Part shown: one piece after another, positions 1-6,780 of the stretch | Layout of the letters: the number at the start of each line of letters is the position of its first letter | Position numbering within the stretch: position 1 is the stretch's first letter | Source of the DNA: Promethearchaeota archaeon | Lineage (GTDB): Archaea; Asgardarchaeota; Lokiarchaeia; Sigynarchaeales; SOKP01 | Length of the DNA stretch: 16,410 nucleotides | Assembly (NCBI GenBank): GCA_016839635.1 | Contig: JAEOTV010000203.1 | Location: 1-16,410, forward strand | Reading direction: 5' to 3' | The notes under the pieces: generated by a model | Database searches by the model: none | The model's input: the letters and a program-made list of their open reading frames with translations, nothing else | Told to the model about the DNA's origin: nothing | Position numbers and translations under genes: made by a program

Positions 1-50
1 AAAAATTGCCTATAATATAATTATAGAGTATATCTATTTAAATTTGATAT

Positions 51-96
51 TTTTCCAAAATCGGTTTGGCGAATTTTCCGAAAACGGTTTGGGCAA
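51..96. repeat. 23-bp tandem repeat, two copies
   Basis: Two adjacent 23-bp units, 51-73 and 74-96, match at 19 of 23 positions and share the core CGGTTTGG (62-69 and 85-92). Each unit also has inverted halves: CCAAA/TTTGG in the first and CCG/CGG in the second. The units are much more GC-rich than their surroundings. They sit just upstream of the TATA-like TTTAAATA at 109-116, where a regulator operator would be expected. A replication or partition iteron is the alternative, given the ParB-like gene nearby. The repeat is seen directly; its function is inferred. Confidence 0.6.
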
Positions 97-108
97 AATG
101 ACGAAACA

Positions 109-167
109 TTTAAATATCAGCGTCACTCATTATTCTATTGATAAAAAGTTATTTTTATGTAAGGTGA
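109..167 (+). promoter_or_regulatory. Promoter and SD of the first small gene
   Basis: TTTAAATA at 109-116 fits an archaeal TATA box and predicts a transcript start near 138. AAGGTGA at 161-167 is a strong SD motif six bases before the TTG at 174, which is why TTG is accepted as the start there. Confidence 0.5.
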
Positions 168-173
168 AATTAA

Positions 174-452
174 TTGCCAAAAGATAAAAAAATTTATAAT
201 AAAATAATGAAAAGATATGAAAAAGATTATAAAAGACTATCTTCTTCAGAATTACTGATCATGGGTGTGAAACGTTCAATGAAATTACCAAAGAAGGGTA
301 AACAAACTCAATATGGTTTGTTTATTATTAATCACGTCTATAATCTGGTAGATGAGTACTACAGCAATCTAGGAACTGATTCGCATGAGTTAAAAGAACA
401 CCAAAGACAAGAAATGCGCAATCTTTTAGAACTTGAATTTCAATATAATTGA
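174..452 (+). CDS. Small basic hypothetical protein (92 aa)
   Basis: I do not recognise this family. The product is lysine- and tyrosine-rich, predicted mostly helical, with no signal peptide, membrane segment or cysteine pair. A hydrophobic stretch (YGLFIINHVYNLV, residues about 47-59) probably forms one core helix. The start is TTG, supported by AAGGTGA at 161-167 with six-base spacing. The next gene begins 16 bases after its stop with its own SD, so the two are probably co-transcribed. The tandem repeat upstream suggests regulated expression. The position beside a ParB-like/TFB-like operon suggests, without proving, an accessory-element gene. Confidence 0.65.
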   Translation: MPKDKKIYNKIMKRYEKDYKRLSSSELLIMGVKRSMKLPKKGKQTQYGLFIINHVYNLVDEYYSNLGTDSHELKEHQRQEMRNLLELEFQYN

Positions 453-468
453 GTAGGTGTCTGCCTAA

Positions 469-789
469 ATGAAGGTTCACATCAATATTAAAAATATCAC
501 CAAGAGAAGAAAAAATTATGAACCTCCAGAATTCTTGATTAAGGATGTTCTTGAATATCTAACAGACAAGGTACAAATTCAAGAGTATTTTCCCTCATAC
601 GAGCAAATGTGGTATGAAACAAGAGAATTAGTGAATATTTCAGAATCTGAATATAAGAAAACTCTCGAGTGGATGAAAACTAAAAATTTAATAATTCCTT
701 TTCAAAGTGCGAAAAATATAGAGAAATTCTATCCACAACCCACAACAATATCACTAGCAAAAAAAGTATGTAAAATAATGCTCAAATAG
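469..789 (+). CDS. Small winged-helix-like hypothetical protein (106 aa)
   Basis: The start ATG follows AGGTG at 455-459 with nine-base spacing. The N-terminus is short and basic (NITKRRKNYEPPEF). From about residue 22 the order helix (IKDVLEYLTDK), helix (YEQMWYETRELV), recognition-like helix (SESEYKKTLEWMKTKNLI) and C-terminal strands resembles a winged-helix DNA-binding domain in which the sequence after ISESEY would contact DNA. This is pattern recognition, not a family match. It is probably the second gene of an operon with the 92-aa gene before it. No metal-binding or enzymatic residues are apparent. Confidence 0.6.
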   Translation: MKVHINIKNITKRRKNYEPPEFLIKDVLEYLTDKVQIQEYFPSYEQMWYETRELVNISESEYKKTLEWMKTKNLIIPFQSAKNIEKFYPQPTTISLAKKVCKIMLK

Positions 790-901
790 TATAATAAATT
801 AAATGACAATATGGACGTATGAAACGAACAAGATATAAGAATATAAATGTTTTTTAGAAAATATAAGTTATAGATAATGTCACCAAAGCAGAGCTTTTAA
901 T

Positions 902-1165
902 ATGAATTTTTTTAAAGAGACTTTAAAAGAAGTAGTAAAGGCTATCAATATCCTTAAGCAAAAGAACGGGGAATTTATTTCAGTCAAAAAAATTCGGGTA
1001 ATAAATAATATCAAATCAACAAATCGATCCAAAATTAATTTTTACTGGAGAGCCTTGGATCATTTACATAAGAAAGGGGTTATTGAGTTGATAACCTCTA
1101 AAAATCCAAAAGTGTACAAATTAAAAACTTCAACGAACATAGTAATTGAGGGTGTCTATCCTTAG
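902..1165 (+). CDS. Putative winged-helix DNA-binding protein (87 aa)
   Basis: The product looks like a compact winged helix: an N-terminal helix (TLKEVVKAINILKQ), a second helix around SVKKIRVINNI, a recognition-type helix (NRSKINFYWRALDHLHKKG), and a two-strand wing (VIELITSKNPKVYKL). The LHKKGVIEL-type segment followed by a K-V-Y-K-L strand is typical of archaeal winged-helix regulators. No clear SD precedes the ATG. A TATA-like AAATATAA near 858-866 could serve a short-leader transcript. The gene is convergent with the ParB-like operon. Family assignment is tentative; the reading frame itself is well supported. Confidence 0.6.
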   Translation: MNFFKETLKEVVKAINILKQKNGEFISVKKIRVINNIKSTNRSKINFYWRALDHLHKKGVIELITSKNPKVYKLKTSTNIVIEGVYP

Positions 1166-1252
1166 ATCAAAATCTCTTCAGGAATTTACGGCTTGATTCT
1201 TAATATTTTGAGCATATTCAGGAGATTCTCGTGGCGTATTCTATCCTCAGGG

Positions 1253-2629
1253 TTAAGACTGATTTTGTCTAATGGAACTTCTTAGGATAAGATCATAATC
1301 GGGAGAATTTTTGCAAAGTTCTAAATCAGGATTTCTCAGCTTTCGAGATCCATTTGTCATATCATAATCACATAAAACTTTTGACGTTGGGTGGCCACAC
1401 ATTTCGCATATAATAGCTATTACAGTCGCTTTGGGGCATATTTTACATAAATATTTTTTCTGTATTGAATTTTGATCCTGAGAATTTATATCAATCTTCT
1501 TGGGTCCACTTTCCTTTTTCACTCTCCCATTTTTTTTATCTACCACCTCTTGTCTATCAAGATTGTGCCCTGCTTTTACAAAATCATTTATTGAGTTAGC
1601 TCTTACTTCCTTCTTAAGTTCAATAATTTTATAAGACATATCAAGAGCCTGATCTAAGAATAGATTACCACTTCTTACTCTCTTTAGAAGTCTATCAATC
1701 TCTCTATCTTCTAAAGATAATTTAACTAATTGTTCCATTTTTTTAATGTCAGCCGTACCAATTGTAGGTTGTGAGCCTATGGGAGTAATCTTTATAGAGG
1801 CACTATTTGAGGTCTTCTCCTTTTGAGATTTTTTCTCATTCAATTTTTTATTTGAAGCAGAGTTTTCGATCGAAATCTTGCTAGCTTTATTTCTAGAAGT
1901 TAAGCTAGCTTTATTATGGGGCTCTAAGTTATTTTTATTAGAATTTCTATTTTCAATATGCTTCAATTCCGTCAATAACTGATTTTGAGTTATCTTTTCG
2001 TCAAGTATAGCTTTAATCGTCTTGGAGTTATACGTTCCGTCAAGGATAGCTTCTCCTATTTTAACTTTTTCGTATAAAGCGGTTTTTCTTAGACCCAAGA
2101 TGGGACCATATGCTTCCACAAATGAAGTAAGATTATTGATCATATTTCCGTCTGACGGAATTATGTTATCGTGATCATGATTTTTTTTTGAGGAACGGTC
2201 ATACTTTCCTCTTTTTGACTCGGGATAATCTTTCTCATGCTCACGTTTGAGGTCTGCTGTACCAGTGTAAATCTCATAAGGAGTAAAGTCTCTTCTAATA
2301 AAATTCTCTTGGAATTCCAATAATTTAGCGTCTTTCTCCGGAAGATAATCAATTATTGTCGGAATTTCTTCCCATCCAAGATCAAGCGCTGCGTTATAAC
2401 GCCAAAACCCTTCTACTAGCATATAATCAGTATTAATTGAAATAGCATTTCTAAGACCAAATTTTATCATTGATCTCTTTAAAGCAATATATTTAGGATT
2501 ATTTTCATAGTCACGTTGCTCTTGCCTATACCTCTTTTGAGGATCTATCCTTATTTTGTTGATAGGAAAATCTTGAACAATTAAAGTCTTTTTAGGAAGA
2601 CTGGAGACCGGTTTTTTTTCTTTTATCAT
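1253..2629 (-). CDS. ParB-like nuclease/partition-domain protein with C-terminal zinc ribbon (458 aa)
   Basis: Residues 20-130 match the ParB N-terminal (ParB/sulfiredoxin) fold. GFWRYNAA at 74-81 corresponds to the GERRxRA nucleotide-binding motif and ENFIRRDFTPYE at 108-119 to the ENxxRxxLxPxE motif, features linked to CTP binding in ParB. Residues about 165-225 resemble the central helix-turn-helix (GLRKTALYEKVKIGEAI, then KITQNQLLTEL). A long charged linker follows, then a zinc ribbon with C395, C398, C408, C411 and possibly H413/C420. I place the start at 2629 because GAGGG (2641-2637) lies seven bases before it and overlaps the stop of the 49-aa gene. An ATG at 2680 is the alternative (475 aa) with poorer SD spacing. 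It is the last gene of an operon with the TFB-like gene. No ParA is visible, so a transcriptional-regulator or Noc-like role is equally possible. Confidence 0.75.
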   Translation of the reverse strand: MIKEKKPVSSLPKKTLIVQDFPINKIRIDPQKRYRQEQRDYENNPKYIALKRSMIKFGLRNAISINTDYMLVEGFWRYNAALDLGWEEIPTIIDYLPEKDAKLLEFQENFIRRDFTPYEIYTGTADLKREHEKDYPESKRGKYDRSSKKNHDHDNIIPSDGNMINNLTSFVEAYGPILGLRKTALYEKVKIGEAILDGTYNSKTIKAILDEKITQNQLLTELKHIENRNSNKNNLEPHNKASLTSRNKASKISIENSASNKKLNEKKSQKEKTSNSASIKITPIGSQPTIGTADIKKMEQLVKLSLEDREIDRLLKRVRSGNLFLDQALDMSYKIIELKKEVRANSINDFVKAGHNLDRQEVVDKKNGRVKKESGPKKIDINSQDQNSIQKKYLCKICPKATVIAIICEMCGHPTSKVLCDYDMTNGSRKLRNPDLELCKNSPDYDLILRSSIRQNQS

Positions 2630-2640
2630 AAAATTTCCCT

Positions 2641-2790
2641 CTAATAAATGTCTTGATTCTTTCTGAAAAAGCCTATCCATGTCTTATCTCTTACCCCCTC
2701 AAGAATTATACATTCTAGTTCTTCTTTTGAGTGTAAGATCTTAACCTGTAACCATATTTCATGAAGACAGAATTGAAATTTTCTTGCCAT
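2641..2790 (-). CDS. 49-aa protein between TFB-like and ParB-like genes
   Basis: A short open frame beginning MARKFQFCLHEIWLQVK and ending FFRKNQDIY. The ATG lies two bases after the stop of the TFB-like gene, with GAGGT (2802-2798) at seven-base spacing. Its stop codon lies within the SD of the ParB-like gene. This tight tandem arrangement is the main evidence that it is translated. It has alternating hydrophobic residues with no membrane segment. The family is not recognised; translational coupling to ParB-like synthesis is a likely additional role. Confidence 0.55.
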   Translation of the reverse strand: MARKFQFCLHEIWLQVKILHSKEELECIILEGVRDKTWIGFFRKNQDIY

Positions 2791-2792
2791 AT

Positions 2793-3179
2793 TCAATACC
2801 TCGTTTCCTTATTAAGATATTTTTTTAATTGCATTAAAAAATTATTAAAGTCGGCTTTTGTTATGTGAGAGACTGCTAGTAGATCTGATTTATCTATTTT
2901 GAGGCCAACAAGCCAAAGACAGAGATAAAATAGGATTGGTATCAGACGCTTTGTATTTTTATATCTGGATCTTTTCCGGAGTACAGGATAAATTAATAAA
3001 AATTTCACATAGATCACGTTTTTAGAACTCTCAAAAGTGAATAGTTGTAAATCATTGAATATCCTAGATATTTCAATCTTTGCGATGTGACTTAAATTGA
3101 GACCTGGGATTGACATAATATTTTGTCGATATATTTTTTCTACAAAATTACTTCTGAGAGTAGATAGTGAAATTCTCAC
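2793..3179 (-). CDS. TFB-like single cyclin-fold protein
   Basis: The C-terminal half (residues about 60-125) follows the pattern of one TFIIB/TFB cyclin repeat: a basic turn (RKRSRYKNTKR), a long hydrophobic helix (LIPILFYLCLWLVGLKI), then DKSDLLAVSHITKADFNNFLMQLKKYL. The last part corresponds to the 'diA.vs.vs...i....k.L' helix-turn-helix end of the repeat. Normal TFB has a zinc ribbon and two such repeats (about 300 aa); this is 128 aa with no zinc ribbon, so it is a one-repeat derivative. The GTG at 3179 overlaps AAGGAG (3184-3179). The in-frame ATT at 3173 sits five bases after that SD and may be the true start. A TATA-like TATATA lies about 30 bases upstream of GTG. It heads the ParB-like operon. 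Confidence 0.55.
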   Translation of the reverse strand: MRISLSTLRSNFVEKIYRQNIMSIPGLNLSHIAKIEISRIFNDLQLFTFESSKNVIYVKFLLIYPVLRKRSRYKNTKRLIPILFYLCLWLVGLKIDKSDLLAVSHITKADFNNFLMQLKKYLNKETRY

Positions 3180-3576
3180 TCCTTAAATATTATATTAAAT
3201 TACTATATACTGCACAAATAATAAAAAAATTAAAAAATATAAACTTTTATAGATTATCCAACCATTATAGGACTTAACATTGCGTCTCATGGTGATCTCC
3301 TAGATAAAACATCCCATTAATATTTCAACATTTAAAAATTAACCAATGAATATATATAAATGTATGCACAACTCTCCCTGTTTTGAAGATCAGAGAATAG
3401 TTTTTCTGCAACATACTTTCTATTCTAGGTAGCACGAAATAGTTTTTTGGTGCAGAAAATCTACTTTTTCACTTTTGAGTATACGGAAAAAATATTTTTT
3501 TATATAAATGTCACCTATTATTAATTAAGTCTCTAGGTTAAGGGAAAGAAAATTAAAATTTAGACGAAAATACTAA
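3180..3576. other. Divergent promoter region between TFB-like operon and kinase
   Basis: About 400 bases without a convincing gene. Seen: a TATA-type box for the minus-strand operon near 3205-3210; TATATATAAATG at 3351-3362; and TTTATATAAA at 3499-3508, which would start a kinase transcript near 3530 with a leader of about 48 bases. Inverted repeats GAATAG/CTATTC (3395-3400/3420-3425) and TTTTCTGCA/TGCAGAAAA (3402-3410/3451-3459) interleave as in an H-type pseudoknot and are followed by a T-rich run. A 28-codon frame at 3346-3432 has no SD and is not called. Confidence 0.45.
3395..3469 (+). ncRNA. Possible pseudoknotted RNA upstream of the kinase
   Basis: Two perfect inverted repeats interleave: GAATAG 3395-3400 with CTATTC 3420-3425, and TTTTCTGCA 3402-3410 with TGCAGAAAA 3451-3459. 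A TTTTT run follows at 3465-3469. The upstream box TATATATAAATG (3351-3362) would start a transcript near 3380, just before the structure. This could be a small RNA or a kinase leader. Alternatively the repeats are protein-binding sites. Low confidence. Confidence 0.22.
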
Positions 3577-5670
3577 ATGACTTCACCTAAAACACCCAAT
3601 AAATTTGAATCGGTTGAGGAGTTAGTTGGAATTTTTGATTTGTTAACAGATGCTCTATTTATCACTGATTTGGAAGGAAAATTCTTGGAAGTGAATCAGG
3701 TTGCTTGTGAAAGGTTGGGATATAGTAAAGACGAGCTATTGCAAATGGAACTAAAGGACATAAATACTCCAGAATATACATCCTTATATCAAGATAAAGA
3801 TTTATTGGTGAACCTAAAAGAATCCGAAACTATTGTTTTAAAATCTACTCGTTTGATTAAAAAAGAGAAACAATTGCCTATTGAAATAAAATTACGAGGT
3901 ATTAATTATAAAAACAAAAAAGCGATACTATATATAACAATAGATATAAAGGAACGCATAGTAACAGATATTCAAGAGATATTCGACAAATTTTTCAATA
4001 GCTTACCGGAATTAATGTTTTTGACAGATATAAATGGTATAATTAAAGAGTGTAATGACTCTGCTAAAGTATTTTTCAACTTATCAGAACATGAGTTTAT
4101 AGGAAAAAAAATATTTAAGTTTTTTAATTCTCCTGAAATTTTGCATTTTTATCTAGAGCAAATAAGACCGGAAACGGAAAGTGAACAAAATTTATATCCT
4201 GCGGTATATAAAATATTAAAAAATTCATTATGGTTCAATGTGTATTTAATTCTATTTTTCCTGCCAAATACAAAAGAACCTTATGTATTAATAAACGTAC
4301 AGGATATTACAGATACAATCAAACATGAAAGGGAAAATGTACAATTTTTGCTTACATTTAGTCATGAAATTGCTAATCGGCTTGAACATATTATTAATTA
4401 TTTAAATTCAATTGAGAAGTTTTTGATATATTTAGAGAAAAACAAATTGAGTAAACGGTTAAAAAAGAAATTCGACCAAACAAATTTGGCATTTGATCAA
4501 CTTAAGCTTGTAATTGAACTTTTAAATAACACGGCAAGAAAATTTATAAGTTATAAGAAAATGGAATCTCAAGAAGACTTTAAGAAAATACGAATTTCTA
4601 AAATAATTAAAACTATAAAGAATTCACTTGAAGAGACATATAGCCAATATGGAATATCGTTTAATATTATAAATAAAATTCCTAATGATTTTAAGTATTA
4701 TACAAATGAATTAATTATGGAAACCATTTTTAGGAATTTATTAGACAATAGCATTAGATATAGGGTTGTTGGAACAACCCCAGAAGTTATTATAACTCAT
4801 AATGTAGATTTTAAGAAAAATTTACTTTATTTTCGCGTACAAGATAATGGTATTGGGTTTACTGAAGAGGAGATAAAGGAAAATTTATTTAAATTTTCTC
4901 AAGTGAGATCTACAGAGCATGGGAAAGAAGGATTTCATGTTGGGCTATCTGAAATAAAGAGAATAATAGAGAATAGATTTAAAGGAAGAATAGAAGCTTT
5001 TTCACTAGGTCGAAATAAAGGATCTACTTTCACGATAACTTTACCCTATACCTTCTATGAAGATAAAGAAAGCTCAGAAATGGCATTGTGTGAGTTAAAT
5101 TTATTAAAAGAAAATTATAAACGTGAGTCAATTCTATGTATCTTCCATGCTTTTTTATACAATTTTGATCTTTTTATTGTGTCTGAAGAGAACATCTTTA
5201 AAGAAAATTTAGTTATCTTGGAAGATGTTTTTGTACATTCTGAGAGCTCTATTACAATATTAAATAATGAGAAATACAATGAAATTAGAAAAAGATTAAC
5301 GTTTGAGAATGAAATGATGGTATCTTTAGACTCAAATACAATAGAATTCCACCGGCCTCAAATTCATTATAAAAATCTTTATAAAGATCTTCTGTTTGAA
5401 AGTCATTTGTATGGCCTACTTAAATGTCAGAAGCCTCTTTCTGATAATTTCGACGATCTTAAAGAGTGTTATATAAAAATTTTTGATAATTTAAGAAAAA
5501 TATCGAAAGAATATCACAAGGAAAAGATCCGTTTCAAAAAAACAAATAAAAAAATAAAAGAACTGGAAACTATGATAGGGTGTCCCATTAAAGATATTAT
5601 AATAGATCGATTGATTGAACGAAATTTCGGGGTCGTTCCTATCGATGTTAAGGTAAGCCATCTTTTTTGA
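3577..5670 (+). CDS. Double-PAS sensor histidine kinase with novel C-terminal extension (697 aa)
   Basis: Cytosolic: no membrane segment. Two PAS sensor domains occupy residues about 12-127 (DALFITDLEGKFLEVNQVA) and 130-247 (LMFLTDINGIIKECNDSA). The dimerisation/phosphoacceptor region contains FSHEIANRLEHI with H263. The ATPase domain has the N box (N387, D390, N391), the G1 box DNGIGF (D423-F428) and the G2 box around G449-G456, so catalysis should be intact. Residues about 493-697 form an extension I do not recognise, ending in a basic coiled coil (KIRFKKTNKKIKELE). There is no SD; the promoter is TTTATATAAA at 3499-3508. The receiver partner is probably the RHH-receiver protein at 6781. 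The extension may recruit a partner protein. Confidence 0.9.
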   Translation: MTSPKTPNKFESVEELVGIFDLLTDALFITDLEGKFLEVNQVACERLGYSKDELLQMELKDINTPEYTSLYQDKDLLVNLKESETIVLKSTRLIKKEKQLPIEIKLRGINYKNKKAILYITIDIKERIVTDIQEIFDKFFNSLPELMFLTDINGIIKECNDSAKVFFNLSEHEFIGKKIFKFFNSPEILHFYLEQIRPETESEQNLYPAVYKILKNSLWFNVYLILFFLPNTKEPYVLINVQDITDTIKHERENVQFLLTFSHEIANRLEHIINYLNSIEKFLIYLEKNKLSKRLKKKFDQTNLAFDQLKLVIELLNNTARKFISYKKMESQEDFKKIRISKIIKTIKNSLEETYSQYGISFNIINKIPNDFKYYTNELIMETIFRNLLDNSIRYRVVGTTPEVIITHNVDFKKNLLYFRVQDNGIGFTEEEIKENLFKFSQVRSTEHGKEGFHVGLSEIKRIIENRFKGRIEAFSLGRNKGSTFTITLPYTFYEDKESSEMALCELNLLKENYKRESILCIFHAFLYNFDLFIVSEENIFKENLVILEDVFVHSESSITILNNEKYNEIRKRLTFENEMMVSLDSNTIEFHRPQIHYKNLYKDLLFESHLYGLLKCQKPLSDNFDDLKECYIKIFDNLRKISKEYHKEKIRFKKTNKKIKELETMIGCPIKDIIIDRLIERNFGVVPIDVKVSHLF

Positions 5671-5937
5671 ATATAGGTAGAACATCATTTTTATTGAGGG
5701 ATAGTATTTTATTTAAGAACAACCAATTAAAAAAATAATGGTGAAAAAGAATCACGTTATTTCAGGGTGATCTTCCAAGAATAATATTAATTTATGTTGT
5801 TGAAATGTTTGTTGCTCTTTATTTTTCAATTAGCTTGGCAGGGATTTCAATAATTCTTTGGGTATCTCTGATGTATTATGGGGTTGGCACTAAATTAAAA
5901 TTATAATCAAAAAAGGAAGGGATATTTTTATTGAAGG
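5671..5937. other. Spacer between kinase and longin-like gene
   Basis: This stretch holds a 23-24-base imperfect direct repeat around ATTTTTATTGA at 5687-5709 and 5924-5947, and a short frame coding a single membrane helix (listed separately). The second repeat copy overlaps the stop of the minus-strand longin-like gene and may be part of its terminator region. Confidence 0.35.
5781..5906 (+). CDS. Possible one-helix membrane peptide (33-41 aa)
   Basis: An open frame ending at 5906 encodes a hydrophobic helix (MFVALYFSISLAGISIILW, then a short polar tail ending TKLKL). The only ATG in frame is at 5805 (33 aa) and has no SD. GGTGATC at 5766-5772 would instead place initiation eight bases downstream at an ATA (5781, 41 aa). 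The amphipathic, single-span composition is typical of small membrane proteins, but a hydrophobic frame in AT-rich DNA can arise by chance. It follows the kinase on the same strand. Confidence 0.25.
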   Translation: MILIYVVEMFVALYFSISLAGISIILWVSLMYYGVGTKLKL

Positions 5938-6375
5938 TTAGTAATTTGAATTATAAATAGAACATATTTCATTAATGTAGACTTTAAAACCTTCAAAATG
6001 ATTCAAATTGTTAATATATTTGACCGGATTCTTATAATCATGCATAAATTTATTTAATAAAAGAGTCAATATTTCTGATAAACCTTGAACATATTCTTCT
6101 ATCTCATCTATTCGATCTAGAATAATAAAACTATAGAAATATCGATCTTCTTGAATTTCTACTCTTTTAAAAATAATGATAATATTTTCAGATACTAAAT
6201 ATTCTACGGGGTTCAATCCTTGACCAGTTCTTGAGCATTCATAAAAGGTTAGTAATTCAGGCATTAATTCTGACTCGCAAATTGGTTGGTTTTTAGATTC
6301 TTCACTATCATAAAAATCCTTGAATACAAGCGGTATTTGATGTAATATTATTCCAGCTTCTCTAATCATTATCAT
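5938..6375 (-). CDS. Longin-like (Asgard type) small protein, paralogue A (145 aa)
   Basis: The predicted order is two N-terminal strands (REAGIILHQIPLVF), a helix (SELMPELLTFYEC), strands (PVEYLVSENIIIIFKRV and YFYSFIILDRI), and a long helix (GLSEILTLLLNKFMHDY), which fits the longin/profilin-like fold. It is a close structural paralogue of the gene at 8380-8835: both begin with a short lead-in to REAGI and share a G/S-rich first helix. Longin-like proteins in Asgard archaea are often linked to small GTPase or membrane functions, but no GTPase is in this window. Starts at 6375 or 6369 (both ATG) are preferred to TTG at 6378. There is no SD. It is divergent from the response regulator, with a palindromic TATA region between them. 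Confidence 0.6.
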   Translation of the reverse strand: MIMIREAGIILHQIPLVFKDFYDSEESKNQPICESELMPELLTFYECSRTGQGLNPVEYLVSENIIIIFKRVEIQEDRYFYSFIILDRIDEIEEYVQGLSEILTLLLNKFMHDYKNPVKYINNLNHFEGFKVYINEICSIYNSNY

Positions 6376-6417
6376 CAAGTAAGGTTATTTTATTTGAAAA
6401 TTTAATATTAAAAAAGC

Positions 6418-6444
6418 AAGAAGTATAAATAGTTTTTACTTCTT
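6418..6444 (-). promoter_or_regulatory. Palindrome around TATA box of longin-like A
   Basis: AAGAAGTA (6418-6425) and TACTTCTT (6437-6444) are perfect 8-bp inverted arms around an 11-bp centre. The 5' arm and centre contain CTATTTATA when read on the minus strand, an archaeal TATA box about 50 bases upstream of the gene. An operator overlapping the TATA box implies repression or TBP exclusion. Confidence 0.5.
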
Positions 6445-6684
6445 TCATTTAATTCAGTTTAATTTATTTATTCTTTAAGAGAAGACTTAGATATCAGTAA
6501 TCTTGATAATTAATAAGTTTTTATTTTTTATGCTGATTAAAAAAGTCTAGAATATTGATTAAATCGTAGCATTTATTCGGAGAAAGAAGAAAAATGAAAA
6601 TTGTAATATGACTTATCAATAGAATTTTGGCATCAAAAATAAATTTAAATTATCAAAAATTGGTTTAAGGGAATCATGAACAAA

Positions 6685-6716
6685 TATATATAAAAGAAAC
6701 CTATATTTCTTTTATA
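6685..6716 (+). promoter_or_regulatory. Palindromic promoter of the response regulator
   Basis: TATAAAAGAAA (6689-6699) and TTTCTTTTATA (6706-6716) are perfect 11-bp inverted arms separated by six bases. The left arm overlaps TATATATAAAA at 6685-6695, a strong TATA box that predicts a transcript start near 6713 and a leader of about 68 bases. RHH proteins bind such short dyads, so autoregulation by the downstream RHH-receiver gene is a natural inference. Confidence 0.5.
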
Positions 6717-6780
6717 ATTAGAAAACCTAAATTCAAAATAAATACTCATCAAAATTAAAAAATGCTAATCGATAACTAAA

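Larger units (their letters stand above)
6379..6780. other. Divergent intergenic region with two palindromes
   Basis: About 400 bases between longin-like A (minus) and the response regulator (plus). It contains the two TATA-centred palindromes listed separately and no credible gene; the short ATG frames inside run for fewer than ten codons. Its size and symmetry make it the likely regulatory hub of the signalling island. Confidence 0.5.

Noticed and set aside
2161..2352. 63-codon minus-strand frame
   Set aside because: Shadow of the ParB-like gene in another frame on the same strand, with no SD.
3346..3432. 28-codon plus-strand frame
   Set aside because: No SD, no TATA at proper spacing, and no coding character beyond chance.
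5491..5688. 65-codon minus-strand frame rich in Phe/Tyr
   Set aside because: Antisense shadow of the kinase C-terminus; AT-rich antisense of Lys codons gives Phe runs.
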